NCBI GenBank assembly: GCA_050302275.1
Contig: JBNLAT010000007.1
Span: 1 to 64,000, forward strand
DNA length: 64,000 bases
Direction of reading: 5' to 3'
Source of the DNA: JAPHTQ01 sp050302275
GTDB taxonomy: Bacteria; Pseudomonadota; Gammaproteobacteria; Thiohalomonadales; Thiohalomonadaceae
Shown here piece after piece: positions 1 to 8,519 of the stretch. The number at the start of each line of letters is the position of its first letter. Position 1 is the first letter of the stretch. A program made the translations under genes and the position numbers. Below the pieces are notes generated by a model that saw only the letters and a program-made list of their open reading frames with translations, did not search any database and had not been told where the DNA came from.

Positions 1-45
1 GGGCGGAGGGGAGGGAATGACATCTAAAGCATCAGGCAACCAACA

Positions 46-354
46 ATGCTCCATTCCAGCACACTGAAAATAATGGCTTTGCTAAACGCCTGCTATCTAT
101 TGCTATGGGTGCCTGCGATTTTCTGGTCGGGTTACCTTAATACGCCTCTCGGCCTGTTTGCCGCCTTCCCCATCTTATCGGCGTATCTCTTTCATGGCAT
201 CGGCATTCCGGGGCTCCTGCAAAACAACGGCGCATGTGGTTGGGGTTGGTGTTCACCGACACTCTTTGGTTGGGTGTTTGTCGTCGGCTTCTGGCTATTC
301 ATCACCTGGCTTGTCGCTCGATTCATTGTCCGGGTCAAAGCAACAGCCGGTTGA
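46..354 (+). CDS. Small hypothetical inner-membrane protein
   Basis: A 102-residue protein with three hydrophobic segments (about residues 8-28, 32-52 and 72-95), so probably a three-pass inner-membrane protein. A Gly/Cys/Trp-rich stretch (NNGACGWGWC) lies between the second and third segments. There is no recognisable catalytic motif and I do not recognise the family. The start is the first ATG of the frame; no strong Shine-Dalgarno precedes it, so a slightly later start is possible. It stands alone: downstream is a gene-free stretch holding a palindromic repeat, then the rsx operon. Coding status rests on the coherent membrane topology. Confidence 0.55.
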   Translation: MLHSSTLKIMALLNACYLLLWVPAIFWSGYLNTPLGLFAAFPILSAYLFHGIGIPGLLQNNGACGWGWCSPTLFGWVFVVGFWLFITWLVARFIVRVKATAG

Positions 355-521
355 GGGGCTCGGTGACTATGTCACTCGCACCCTAATCCGTTCCCCTTTA
401 CAATACGCCAATGGCTTCTCCCCCTCTCCGGACATTAGCTGGCACTAATACGTTGTTTTCCGGTAGAATCGCCGCCACATAACAATACGAATAAACCACC
501 CGCTTGCAGTAACAGCATAGA

Positions 522-681
522 GGGCACCTCTAAATATTCGTGAGCAGGCATCTTGAACGCTCATATACGCGCCGCCCGCGTTGAAAATCTTCGCAATAGC
601 TCGCTATTACGTGCGATTTTCGCCTTGTCGGCACGAATCTGAGCGCCCAATCTGCGGCACTCAGAATAATTAGAGGTACCC
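522..681. repeat. 160-bp imperfect palindrome (family B, copy 1)
   Basis: This element occupies most of the gene-free stretch 355-753. It begins GGGCACCTCTAAATATT and ends AATAATTAGAGGTACCC, which are near-perfect terminal inverted repeats. The centre contains AATAGCTCGCTATT, itself a hairpin. The ends match those of the element at 62838-62980, but the centre differs. No ORF lies inside. The flanks (355-521 and 682-753) show no other clear feature apart from whatever promoter drives rsxA. The likely nature is a non-autonomous palindromic intergenic repeat. Confidence 0.7.
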
Positions 682-753
682 TTAGAAATCATCAACTTGT
701 AGTTTTATTGGTGGGCGATAGACTTAAGCCCTGACTAAATCATTGGACTATCA

Positions 754-1335
754 ATGACCGAATACGCCTTAATCCTTGTCAGCACGGTGCTGGTGAACAA
801 CTTTGTACTGGTCAAATTCCTTGGCCTGTGCCCGTTCATGGGCGTATCTCGCAAGCTGGAAACCGCTATCGGCATGGGTCTGGCCACCACCTTTGTCCTG
901 ACTCTCTCTTCGGTTTGCTCCTATCTGGTCAATGAATTCCTGCTCGCCCCGCTGGAGCTGGAGTATCTGCGCACCATCGCCTTTATCCTGGTGATTGCCG
1001 TGGTGGTGCAGTTCACCGAGATGGTGGTGCACAAAACCTCGCCGCTGCTCTATCAGGTGCTGGGTATCTTCCTGCCGCTGATCACCACCAATTGCGCGGT
1101 GCTGGGTGTGGCGCTGCTGAACACCCAGGCACAACACGGCTTTCTTGAGTCGGCGATCTACGGCTTCGGTGCTGCCGCTGGCTTCTCTCTGGTACTGGTG
1201 CTGTTTGCCGCCATGCGTGAGCGCATCGCAGTGGCCGATGTGCCGGTGATCTTTCGTGGACCGGCTATCGCGCTGGTCACTGCCGGTTTGATGTCGATGG
1301 CCTTTATGGGCTTCTCCGGGTTGGTGAAAGGCTGA
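754..1335 (+). CDS. rsxA: Rnf/Rsx electron transport complex subunit A
   Basis: A 193-residue polytopic inner-membrane protein, the usual length of RsxA/RnfA, with about six transmembrane segments. It contains the family signature around the conserved cysteines (FLGLCPFMGVS near the N-terminus and PLITTNCAVLG in the middle). In the family, RsxA and RsxE are inverted-topology homologues that share a 2Fe-2S centre in the membrane. The stop overlaps the start of rsxB (TGATG), implying translational coupling. It is the first gene of rsxABCDGE. The complex couples ferredoxin and NADH redox to ion movement, or keeps SoxR reduced. Confidence 0.95.
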   Translation: MTEYALILVSTVLVNNFVLVKFLGLCPFMGVSRKLETAIGMGLATTFVLTLSSVCSYLVNEFLLAPLELEYLRTIAFILVIAVVVQFTEMVVHKTSPLLYQVLGIFLPLITTNCAVLGVALLNTQAQHGFLESAIYGFGAAAGFSLVLVLFAAMRERIAVADVPVIFRGPAIALVTAGLMSMAFMGFSGLVKG

Positions 1336-1874
1336 TGCTTTCCGCGATCCTCGCTCTGGCGATCCTCGCCGTCGCCTTTGGCCTGCTGCTGGGCTTCGCC
1401 TCAGTACGCTTCAAGGTCGACAGCGACCCCATCGTCGACAAGATCGACGCCCTGCTGCCGCAGACGCAATGCGGCCAGTGCGGTTTTCCCGGTTGCCGTC
1501 CCTACGCCGAGGCGATCTCCAGCGGCGATGCCGACATCAACTGCTGCCCGCCGGGTGGCGAGACCGTCATTCTTGCCCTATCCGATCTGCTTGGCGTTGA
1601 TCCCAAGCCGCTGGAAGGCGGCGAGAAAGAGAAAGAGGTAGCCTGGGTCGACGAGAATATCTGCATCGGCTGCACCCTCTGTTTCCAGGCCTGCCCGGTG
1701 GATGCGATCCTCGGCGCGGCGAAACAGATGCACACCATATTAGAGAGCGAGTGCACCGGCTGCCGCCTCTGCATCGATCCCTGCCCGGTCGACTGTATCT
1801 ACATGCGCCCGATCAAGAGCGATCTGAACGCCTGGAAATGGCCTTATCCTGACAACTCGAGGAAACGGGCATGA
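1335..1874 (+). CDS. rsxB: Rnf/Rsx complex iron-sulfur subunit B
   Basis: 179 residues. An N-terminal membrane anchor (about 1-22) is followed by a 4Fe-4S domain with Cys46, Cys49, Cys54 and Cys71 (QTQCGQCGFPGC). Two ferredoxin motifs come next: Cys110/113/116/120 (CIGCTLCFQACP) and Cys140/143/146/150 (CTGCRLCIDPCP). This is the full cofactor set known for RsxB/RnfB, which passes electrons between ferredoxin-like partners and the membrane subunits. The ATG overlaps the rsxA stop, and its own end overlaps the start of rsxC. Confidence 0.95.
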   Translation: MLSAILALAILAVAFGLLLGFASVRFKVDSDPIVDKIDALLPQTQCGQCGFPGCRPYAEAISSGDADINCCPPGGETVILALSDLLGVDPKPLEGGEKEKEVAWVDENICIGCTLCFQACPVDAILGAAKQMHTILESECTGCRLCIDPCPVDCIYMRPIKSDLNAWKWPYPDNSRKRA

Positions 1875-3508
1875 GCGGTATGACACGCACCCTGCACGCC
1901 TTCCCCGGCGGCCTGCACATGCCCGATAACAAGGCGATGTCGCTGAGCACGCCGATTGCCGCTATGCCGCTGCCGAAGCGGCTGGTGATTCCGTTGCAAC
2001 AGCACATCGGTGCCCCGGCCAAACCAATCGTTAAGGTCGGCGACCGGGTACTCAAGGGCCAGGTATTGGCCCGTCCCGAAGGCTTTGTCAGCGTGCCGGT
2101 ACATGCCGGCACCTCGGGCACCGTGGTCGCCATTGAGGCGCTGCCGGTTCCCCACCCCTCCGGGATGGAGGCGCCCTGTATCGTGATCGAAACCGATGGC
2201 GAAGATCGTTGTGTCGAGCAGGCCTGCTATCCCGACTACGACGGCATGGACGAAAGCGAACTGCGCAACATCATCCGCGACGCAGGCATTGTCGGCCTCG
2301 GCGGCGCAGGTTTCCCCGCCTTCATCAAATTGAATCCCGGTGCGCGTACCGAGCTGGATACCCTGATCCTCAACGGCGCCGAATGCGAACCCTACATCAC
2401 CTGCGACGACATGCTGATGCGTGAGCGGGCCGATGAGGTGATCATGGGTGCACGCATCATGCGTTACGCGCTGCATGCCAAACAGTGCCTGATCGGTATC
2501 GAGGACAACAAGCCGGAAGCCATCGCCGCGCTGCGCGAGGCGCTGGGGCATCTCGATGAAAAAGAGATCGAGGTGGTGGAAGTACCGACCCGCTACCCCA
2601 CTGGTGGCGAGAAGCAGCTGATCAAAATCCTCACCGGCAAGGAAGTGCCGTCGCAGGGCCTGCCTATCGATATCAGTATCGTCTGCCATAACGTCGCTAC
2701 CGCGGCGAGTGTCTACCGTGCCGTCGACCGGGGCGAGCCGCTGATTAGCCGTATTGTCACTGTCACCGGCCACGGCGCGGCTCACCCGCAGAATCTGGAG
2801 GTGTTGATCGGCACGCCGGTGGAAGATGTTATCGCGGCGGCGGGCGGCGATAACGGCGTCCCCTATAGCCTGCTGATGGGCGGGCCGATGATGGGCATCG
2901 AGCTGGGTAGCGGCGAGATCCCCACCACCAAGACCGCCAACTGCCTGTTGCTAGCGACCCTCAAGGACAAACCGGAGCGTGGCCCGGCCCGTTCCTGTAT
3001 CCGTTGCGGTGAATGCGCCAGCGTCTGCCCGATGCAACTGATGCCGCAGCAGATGTACTGGCACGCTCGCGCCCGCGATTTCGACAAGGTGCAGGACTTC
3101 AATCTGTTCGACTGCATCGAATGCGGCTGCTGTGCCTACGTCTGCCCCTCGAATATTCCGCTGGTGCAATATTACCGTTTCGCCAAGAACGAGATCTGGG
3201 CCCAGGAGCGCGAGCGCAAAGCCTCCGACAAGGCGCGTGAACGGCATGAGTTCCGCCAGTTCCGTATCGAGCGCGAGAAAGAAGAGAAGGCGGCACGGCA
3301 TAAAGCCAAAGCGGCGGCGGTACAGAGTGGCGACGCCGATAAACAGGCGGCGATCAAGGCGGCGATGGAGCGGGCCAAGGCCAAGCGCGAAAACGCCTAC
3401 GTCGAGCCAAAGAACACAGAAAATCTGACCGCTGCGCAACAGAAACAGATCGACGAAGCGGATGCACGCCGTAACACGACGCAGACGGAAAAAGAGGAGC
3501 AGCAGTAG
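1871..3508 (+). CDS. rsxC: Rnf/Rsx complex subunit C (NADH/FMN and 4Fe-4S subunit)
   Basis: 545 residues, peripheral on the cytoplasmic face. The N-terminal part carries the RnfC barrel-sandwich and NQO1-like NADH/FMN region (GLGGAGFPAFIKL, GAECEPYITCDD). Two 4Fe-4S motifs follow: Cys376/379/382/386 (CIRCGECASVC) and Cys415/418/421/425. After about residue 440 there is a Lys/Ala/Glu/Arg-rich helical tail, much shorter than the repeat-rich tail of enterobacterial RsxC (about 740 residues). The start overlaps rsxB by four bases; a later in-frame ATG a few codons on is possible. Coupled to rsxD. Confidence 0.94.
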   Translation: MSGMTRTLHAFPGGLHMPDNKAMSLSTPIAAMPLPKRLVIPLQQHIGAPAKPIVKVGDRVLKGQVLARPEGFVSVPVHAGTSGTVVAIEALPVPHPSGMEAPCIVIETDGEDRCVEQACYPDYDGMDESELRNIIRDAGIVGLGGAGFPAFIKLNPGARTELDTLILNGAECEPYITCDDMLMRERADEVIMGARIMRYALHAKQCLIGIEDNKPEAIAALREALGHLDEKEIEVVEVPTRYPTGGEKQLIKILTGKEVPSQGLPIDISIVCHNVATAASVYRAVDRGEPLISRIVTVTGHGAAHPQNLEVLIGTPVEDVIAAAGGDNGVPYSLLMGGPMMGIELGSGEIPTTKTANCLLLATLKDKPERGPARSCIRCGECASVCPMQLMPQQMYWHARARDFDKVQDFNLFDCIECGCCAYVCPSNIPLVQYYRFAKNEIWAQERERKASDKARERHEFRQFRIEREKEEKAARHKAKAAAVQSGDADKQAAIKAAMERAKAKRENAYVEPKNTENLTAAQQKQIDEADARRNTTQTEKEEQQ

Positions 3509-4543
3509 ATGAACCGGGTCAAACCCAGCTCACCACACGTGCACAATCCGGCTTCGGTCAGCTCGGTGATGATGCAGGTGAACCTCGCCCTGCTGCCTGC
3601 GCTCGCTGCCTATACCTGGCTGTTCGGCTGGGGTGTGCTGTTCAATGTGATTATCGCCTCCGCTACCGCGCTGGTTAGCGAAGGCATCATCGTGCGCCTG
3701 CGCGGTTATCCGGTGGCGGCCACCCTGGCCGACGGCAGCGCGCTGCTCACCGCCCTGTTGCTGGCCATCGCGATCCCGCCGCTGGCACCCTGGTGGCTGA
3801 TCACCATCGGCACCGCCTTTGCCATTATCTTCGCCAAGCAGCTCTATGGCGGGCTCGGCTATAACCCGTTTAACCCGGCGATGATCGGTTATGTGCTGCT
3901 GCTGATCTCCTTCCCTCTGGAGATGACCAGTTGGGGCGCACCGCTCGGCCTGCGCGAACATGGACTCAGCTTTGGCGAGACCGCCAGTTATGTCTTCCAT
4001 GGCCTGCTACCGGCTAGCAGCGGAATCGACACTCTCACGGCAGCAACACCGCTGGATACGATCAAGACCCAGCTCGGGCTGGAATACACCATCGACGAAA
4101 TCACCAAGTCCCCGATCTACGGCTATGTCGGCGGTCGCGGCTGGGAGATCGTCAACGGCCTGATCCTGCTCGGTGGTCTCTACCTGATGTTCCGCCGCAT
4201 CATCACCTGGCATGTGCCGGTGGCGATGCTCGGCACCCTGTTCCTGGTCGCCGGGCTATTCCACCTGACCAATCCGGAACACTATGCTGGCCCCATGTTC
4301 CATCTGGCCAGCGGTGCTGCCATGCTCGGCGCCTTCTTCATCGCCACCGATCCGGTCAGCGGTGCCACCAGCAACAGCGGCCGCCTGATCTTCGGCGCCG
4401 GTGTCGGCCTGCTGGTGTACATCATCCGTACCTGGGGCGGCTACCCGGATGGGGTCGCCTTCTCCGTACTGCTGATGAACATGGCAGCACCAACTATCGA
4501 CTACTACACCCGGCCGCGGGTGTTCGGCCACAAGGAGGGATAG
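3509..4543 (+). CDS. rsxD: Rnf/Rsx complex membrane subunit D (covalent FMN)
   Basis: 344 residues with about nine or ten hydrophobic segments, and typical family blocks such as KQLYGGLGYNPFNPAMIGY and GGYPDGVAFSVLL. By alignment with the E. coli protein from memory (ATPLDT), Thr180 in TAATPLDT is the expected covalent FMN attachment residue. The gene abuts rsxC with no spacer and sits third from the end of the operon. The family role is to form the transmembrane flavin site of the Rnf ion pump together with RsxG. Confidence 0.95.
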   Translation: MNRVKPSSPHVHNPASVSSVMMQVNLALLPALAAYTWLFGWGVLFNVIIASATALVSEGIIVRLRGYPVAATLADGSALLTALLLAIAIPPLAPWWLITIGTAFAIIFAKQLYGGLGYNPFNPAMIGYVLLLISFPLEMTSWGAPLGLREHGLSFGETASYVFHGLLPASSGIDTLTAATPLDTIKTQLGLEYTIDEITKSPIYGYVGGRGWEIVNGLILLGGLYLMFRRIITWHVPVAMLGTLFLVAGLFHLTNPEHYAGPMFHLASGAAMLGAFFIATDPVSGATSNSGRLIFGAGVGLLVYIIRTWGGYPDGVAFSVLLMNMAAPTIDYYTRPRVFGHKEG

Positions 4544-4546
4544 GCG

Positions 4547-5191
4547 ATGCCATGGCGTAACATGCTCATCAGCGCATTGATCCTCGGCCTGTTCGCAGTG
4601 GTCGGTACCGGGCTGGTTGCCATGACCGAAGCGGGCACCGCGGAACGCATCGCGGAAAACGAACGCCAGTCGCTGCTCGACAACCTTCACCAAGTCTTAC
4701 CGCAGGAACTGCACGACAACGACCTCTATAAAGATTCCATCGAAGTCACCAGCCCGCTGCTCGGCACTCCCAAACCTGTTGCAGTCTATCGCGCACGTAA
4801 ACAGGGAAAACCCGTAGCGGTGATCATCGCCAGTATCGCCCCGACCGGATACGGCGGGCCGATCAAGCTGCTGATCGGCATCCATTACGATGGCACCGTT
4901 AGCGGTGTGCGCGTGCTCTACCATAAGGAAACGCCCGGACTGGGTGATGCCATTGAGGTCGAAAAGTCCGACTGGATCCTCGGCTTTAACGGCCTCTCGC
5001 TGATTAATCCGAAAGAGAGTCAGTGGAAGGTGAAAAAGGATGGCGGTGTATTCGATCAGTTTACCGGCGCAACTATCACCCCACGTCTGGTTGTCGGTAC
5101 CGTGCTGAACACCCTGCGCTACTTTAAACAGAACCGTGAGATGCTTTTTGCCCCGAAAGAGGTAAAAGCCAAGGGGAACGACCATGAGTGA
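4547..5191 (+). CDS. rsxG: Rnf/Rsx complex FMN-carrying subunit G
   Basis: 214 residues: one N-terminal membrane anchor (about 8-27) and a periplasmic FMN-binding domain. The attachment motif FTGATIT places the phosphoester-linked FMN on Thr176, equivalent to Thr174 of the E. coli protein as I recall it. GYGGPIKLLIGI and KETPGLGDAIE are characteristic of the domain. It lies three bases after rsxD and overlaps the start of rsxE by eight bases. It relays electrons on the outer face of the complex. Confidence 0.95.
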   Translation: MPWRNMLISALILGLFAVVGTGLVAMTEAGTAERIAENERQSLLDNLHQVLPQELHDNDLYKDSIEVTSPLLGTPKPVAVYRARKQGKPVAVIIASIAPTGYGGPIKLLIGIHYDGTVSGVRVLYHKETPGLGDAIEVEKSDWILGFNGLSLINPKESQWKVKKDGGVFDQFTGATITPRLVVGTVLNTLRYFKQNREMLFAPKEVKAKGNDHE

Positions 5192-5876
5192 TTCCGCCTA
5201 TAGCAACATCGCCAAAGACGGCTTCTGGAGCAACAACGTTGCCCTGGTGCAGATCCTCGGTCTCTGCCCGCTGCTGGCGGTCACCGCCACCGCGATCAAC
5301 GGTCTTGGTCTCGGTCTTGCCACCACGCTGGTGCTGGTCGCCTCCAATGTTACCGTTTCCCTGATCCGCAATCTGGTACGACCCGAGGTACGCATCCCGG
5401 TCTTCGTGCTGGTGATCGCCTCGTTCGTTACTGCAGTGGAACTGGCGATGAACGCCTTCTTCCACGACCTCTATAAAGTATTGGGGATTTTCATTCCGCT
5501 GATCGTCACCAATTGCGCTATCCTCGGTCGCGCCGAGGCGTTTGCCTCGAAGAACAACGTCGCCAAATCCTTTATGGATGGCCTGACCATGGGCCTGGGA
5601 TTCATGCTGGTGCTGGTAGTGTTGGGGGCAATGCGAGAGTTGATCGGTTTCGGCACTCTCTTTGCCAATGCCAACATCATGCTCGGTGAATCGGCACGCT
5701 GGCTAACCATCACCGTATTCGACAACTATAAGGGATTGTTGCTGGCAATCCTGCCACCCGGTGCCTTTATCGGCCTGGGTCTGTTGATTGCGCTGAAAAA
5801 TCTGATCGACCAGCGTGCTGCAGAGAAGCAGAAGAAAACTGCGCCGGCAGCGACCGCCGCCGAGGCGCAGGCCTGA
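5184..5876 (+). CDS. rsxE: Rnf/Rsx electron transport complex subunit E
   Basis: 230 residues, about six transmembrane segments, homologous to RsxA in inverted topology. The cysteine blocks QILGLCPLLAVT and IVTNCAILGRAE correspond to those of RsxA. It is the last gene of the operon and ends with a charged, Ala-rich cytoplasmic tail. In enterobacteria nth follows rsxE; here folA follows tail-to-tail with no spacer, and nth lies 35 kb away beside phoH. Confidence 0.95.
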   Translation: MSDSAYSNIAKDGFWSNNVALVQILGLCPLLAVTATAINGLGLGLATTLVLVASNVTVSLIRNLVRPEVRIPVFVLVIASFVTAVELAMNAFFHDLYKVLGIFIPLIVTNCAILGRAEAFASKNNVAKSFMDGLTMGLGFMLVLVVLGAMRELIGFGTLFANANIMLGESARWLTITVFDNYKGLLLAILPPGAFIGLGLLIALKNLIDQRAAEKQKKTAPAATAAEAQA

Positions 5877-6365
5877 TTATTTCCGCTGCATCACAATGAA
5901 ACTGCAGGGATAGGCATTAGCCTCGTCGGCAGGAAATTCCGTACGCTCCAGCTCTTGCCACTCATTCCAATCAAATTCGGGGAACCAGGCATCGGCCTCG
6001 AACTTGCCGTGCACCTGGGTCAGATAGAAGCGATCGGCGCGCGGTAACATCTGTCGATAAAACGAATCGCCACCGATAATCATCACCTCTTCCGCATCCC
6101 CAGCCAGTTGCAGCGCCTCGTCGATACTGTGTGCGACCACTGCGCCTTCCGGCTGATAGCTGGTGTCACGGGTGACGACGATATTGGTGCGGTCGGGCAA
6201 CGGCTTGCCGCCGAAAGACTCGAAAGTTTTACGCCCCATCACAATGGGTTTACCCAGGGTATGCAGACGAAACCAGCGCATGTCCGCAGGCAGTTTCCAT
6301 GGCAGGCGGTTTTCGATACCGATAACGTTGTCATCGGCGACCGCAACAATAATTGAAATCAGCAT
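5877..6365 (-). CDS. folA: Dihydrofolate reductase
   Basis: 162 residues, the normal size of bacterial type I DHFR (reduces dihydrofolate to tetrahydrofolate with NADPH). Visible family marks are the N-terminal ISIIVAVADDNVIG, the LPWKLPADMRWF loop with proton-donor Asp28 (Asp27 in E. coli), MGRKTFES for NADPH, and IGGDSFY near the C-terminus. The start is the first ATG. It converges directly on rsxE. It shares the strand with thyA, whose product regenerates the dihydrofolate that FolA reduces, so the proximity makes metabolic sense. Confidence 0.95.
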   Translation of the reverse strand: MLISIIVAVADDNVIGIENRLPWKLPADMRWFRLHTLGKPIVMGRKTFESFGGKPLPDRTNIVVTRDTSYQPEGAVVAHSIDEALQLAGDAEEVMIIGGDSFYRQMLPRADRFYLTQVHGKFEADAWFPEFDWNEWQELERTEFPADEANAYPCSFIVMQRK

Positions 6366-6380
6366 GACATACTCCGTTGC

Positions 6381-7418
6381 TTAATAAGGAGAGCGCCGTT
6401 TCTGCCAATCGATCTCCCTCTCCAGATCCATTCGCTCACGATGCATTATTTCCAGTTGTGCAAGCAGCTGTCCTTCCCTTAGCGACAGTTGCCTGCTCCG
6501 ACGCAACAGTTCCCAATCCTGCTGCTGGCGTTCACGTTGCTCCAGCTGTGCTTCGAGCGTATGTATTTCGCGGCGCACGGCGGCGAGTTGCTTCTCCAGT
6601 TGCTTGCGCTTTTTGTCGTTCCCCTGATCGCGTGGTGCGAAGGTAAACTTTCGGTTGTCGTTGTCCCGATTGTTGCCGTTATCGCGTTCCTTGCCTTTAT
6701 CACGACCATTATCCTTGCCGTTATCCTTATCACGACCGTTATCTTTTTCTTTCTCTTTGTCGCGACCCTGATCGTTATCCCGTCCCTTGTCTTTATCTTT
6801 TCCCTTATCTCGACCGTTATCCGGTTGTTCGTCTTTCTTGCGACGATCCATTCGGTCCAGTGCCGCCAGTTGTGCCTCGATATCCGCCTCCTGGCGATAG
6901 AGCTGACGCAGGCGGACATGCATGCGATCCTGCTGCCGCTCACGCTGGGCATCCCCCATCAAGCGGCGTTCGATCTGTGCCAGTTCCTGTTGTACCTGTT
7001 CCAGTTCGTTCTGCATTGTGCGCATATCCCGATCGATATCGGAAAGCTCGCGGTTCAACAGGTAGATACGGTGGCCGTATTGATAGGCGATATCGAAATC
7101 GCGCGCCAGATCGGCAGGGCACTGTGCACTACGGGAATGACCGCGCATACCAGCCTGATAACCGTTGCGTGGTGTGCAGTAACGGCGAATACCCTGATTC
7201 CAGCCATCCTGATAACGGTCCGCCTGCGGACTGATACCGTATTCGGCACAGGCTTCGCGATGATTACCGATATAGTTAATTGAACGACCGTGGGCGCCAT
7301 CCTCGAAACCGACCGAATACCAGTCGGCAGAACGACACTCATCTTCGTTCATGGTGGCGCAGCCCGCCAGTAACAGCAGTGCGGTAGAGAGTGCGGCAAG
7401 GGTGATTTTTTTATTCAT
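6381..7418 (-). CDS. DUF2799-type lipoprotein with charged repeat tract
   Basis: 345 residues from MNKKITL; a longer frame exists upstream, but this ATG directly precedes a lipoprotein signal peptide and follows an AGGGAA ribosome site. The lipobox is LLAG-Cys20. Residues 25-120 carry repeated DW..GF.DG and QDGWNQGI motifs of the DUF2799 type. Residues 120-190 are a coiled coil. Residues 192-257 are a low-complexity tract of K/R-D-N/K-G units, and residues 265-340 are a second coiled coil. Probably an exported, lipid-anchored envelope protein of unknown role. The charged linker separating two coiled coils is unusual. It sits between folA and thyA. Confidence 0.8.
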   Translation of the reverse strand: MNKKITLAALSTALLLLAGCATMNEDECRSADWYSVGFEDGAHGRSINYIGNHREACAEYGISPQADRYQDGWNQGIRRYCTPRNGYQAGMRGHSRSAQCPADLARDFDIAYQYGHRIYLLNRELSDIDRDMRTMQNELEQVQQELAQIERRLMGDAQRERQQDRMHVRLRQLYRQEADIEAQLAALDRMDRRKKDEQPDNGRDKGKDKDKGRDNDQGRDKEKEKDNGRDKDNGKDNGRDKGKERDNGNNRDNDNRKFTFAPRDQGNDKKRKQLEKQLAAVRREIHTLEAQLEQRERQQQDWELLRRSRQLSLREGQLLAQLEIMHRERMDLEREIDWQKRRSPY

Positions 7419-7437
7419 TCTTTTTTCCCTTTGTTTT

Positions 7438-8301
7438 TTAGACCGCCACAGGTGCCTTGATCGGTGGGTGGCACTCGTAGTCACACAGTTCGAAGTCTTC
7501 GAACTTGAAGGCGAACAGATCCTTCACTTCAGGATTGATCTTCATTGTCGGCAGCGGCAGCGTGTCACGCGACAGTTGCAGGCGGGTCTGCTCCAGATGG
7601 TTGGAGTAGAGATGGGCATCGCCGAGGGTGTGGACGAAGTCACCCGGCTTCAGGTCGCAGGCCTGTGCAATCATCATCGTCAGCAATGCGTAAGATGCGA
7701 TGTTAAACGGCACGCCGAGGAAGATATCGGCAGAACGTTGATAGAGCTGGCAGGAGAGCTTGCCCTCGGCGACGTAGAACTGGAACAGCGTGTGGCACGG
7801 CGGCAACGCCATGTTCTCAACTTCCGCTACATTCCACGCCGAGACCAGCAGGCGGCGCGAATCGGGGTTGTTCTTAATCTGCTCTACCAGTTGCGTGATC
7901 TGATCGATGTGTCCGCCGTTGGGCGTTGGCCAGGAGCGCCACTGATGACCGTAACCGGGACCGATACCGCCCCACTCGGCGGCAAAGGCATCATCCTCGC
8001 GGATGCGCTGCACGAAATCGGCCAGTGGCAGATCATCGCCGGTGGTTTTCAGATAGTTGGCATGGGGCCACTCGTTCCAGATGCCGACACCGTTGTCGAC
8101 CAGGTATTTGATGTTGGTATCACCATCGAGGAACCAGAGCAGCTCGTGGATGATGCCTTTGAGGAAAACCTTCTTGGTGGTCAGCAGGGGAAACCCGGCG
8201 CTGAGGTCGAAACNNNNNNNNNNGGTGCCGGTACCGGTGCGGTCCTCTTTTTTTACCCCGTGGTCCAGAACGTGTTGCATTAAATCTAGATATTGGCGCA
8301 T
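7438..8301 (-). CDS. thyA: Thymidylate synthase (interrupted by assembly gap)
   Basis: Converts dUMP and methylene-THF to dTMP and DHF. Clear family blocks are DRTGTGT, IHELLWFLDGDTNI, the catalytic Cys in ALPPCHTLFQFYV, LYQRSADIFLGVPFNIASYA and the C-terminal IKAPVAV. The start at 8301 (MRQYLDLMQ) follows an AGGGG ribosome site; the frame is open further upstream into the repeat. Ten Ns (8214-8223) fall after RTGTGT. The family expects about nine residues there (as in LSIFGHQMR) but the N-run leaves room for four, so about 15 bases are missing. The frame is preserved, so the gene is probably intact in the organism. Confidence 0.92.
   Translation of the reverse strand: MRQYLDLMQHVLDHGVKKEDRTGTGTXXXXFDLSAGFPLLTTKKVFLKGIIHELLWFLDGDTNIKYLVDNGVGIWNEWPHANYLKTTGDDLPLADFVQRIREDDAFAAEWGGIGPGYGHQWRSWPTPNGGHIDQITQLVEQIKNNPDSRRLLVSAWNVAEVENMALPPCHTLFQFYVAEGKLSCQLYQRSADIFLGVPFNIASYALLTMMIAQACDLKPGDFVHTLGDAHLYSNHLEQTRLQLSRDTLPLPTMKINPEVKDLFAFKFEDFELCDYECHPPIKAPVAV
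8214..8223. other. Assembly gap (10 N) within thyA
   Basis: Ten consecutive Ns in the thyA coding region. Compared with the conserved ThyA N-terminal block, the true gap should be about 25 bases rather than 10, so the N-run is likely a nominal placeholder. The surrounding GGTACC/CCGGT-rich sequence (repeated ACCGG units) may have caused the assembly break. Confidence 0.95.
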
Positions 8302-8312
8302 TTCACCCCTCT

Positions 8313-8458
8313 TCGAAGCGACCTCAAAAATTGTTCTCGCACCCTGATACAGTGTTGCAAAGCCTGCTCCGGTGCTCATTTACTACCGGTAAACTGCGCT
8401 CCTCGCAGACTTTGCGCCTTGTCTCCGGGCACGAGCCCTAATTTTGAGATGGCTTCGA
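8313..8458 (-). repeat. About 145-bp palindromic element, family A copy 1
   Basis: An imperfect inverted repeat running from TCGAAGC to GCTTCGA. It contains the family core (ACTACCGGTAAACTGCGCTCCTCG on this strand in reverse sense, i.e. TTTACCGGTAGTAAATGAGC). Further common blocks are CCTCAAAAATTG, GCACCCTGAT, GTTGCAAAGCCTGC and CCTAATTTTGAG. It is oriented opposite to copies 2-4. It fills the space between the start of thyA and the end of lgt, and unlike the other family A copies it does not overlap a stop codon. Flanking bases 8459-8519 hold nothing else evident. Confidence 0.85.
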
Positions 8459-8519
8459 CTACTTCAAGGTGTCGGGCCATTATACCCAGCCCAACCGAGG
8501 TTAAAAGAAGCGGGAGGAA

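Noticed and set aside
355..753. Possible tRNA or small RNA in the first intergenic stretch
   Set aside because: The structure there is explained by the palindromic repeat; no tRNA arms or CCA-type end were seen.
1844..2785. 313-codon antisense frame over rsxC, and similar long antisense frames (7351-8283, 34200-35048, 30455-31252)
   Set aside because: All mirror well-recognised genes, with His/Gln/Arg-rich low-complexity translations typical of the complement of GC-rich coding DNA.
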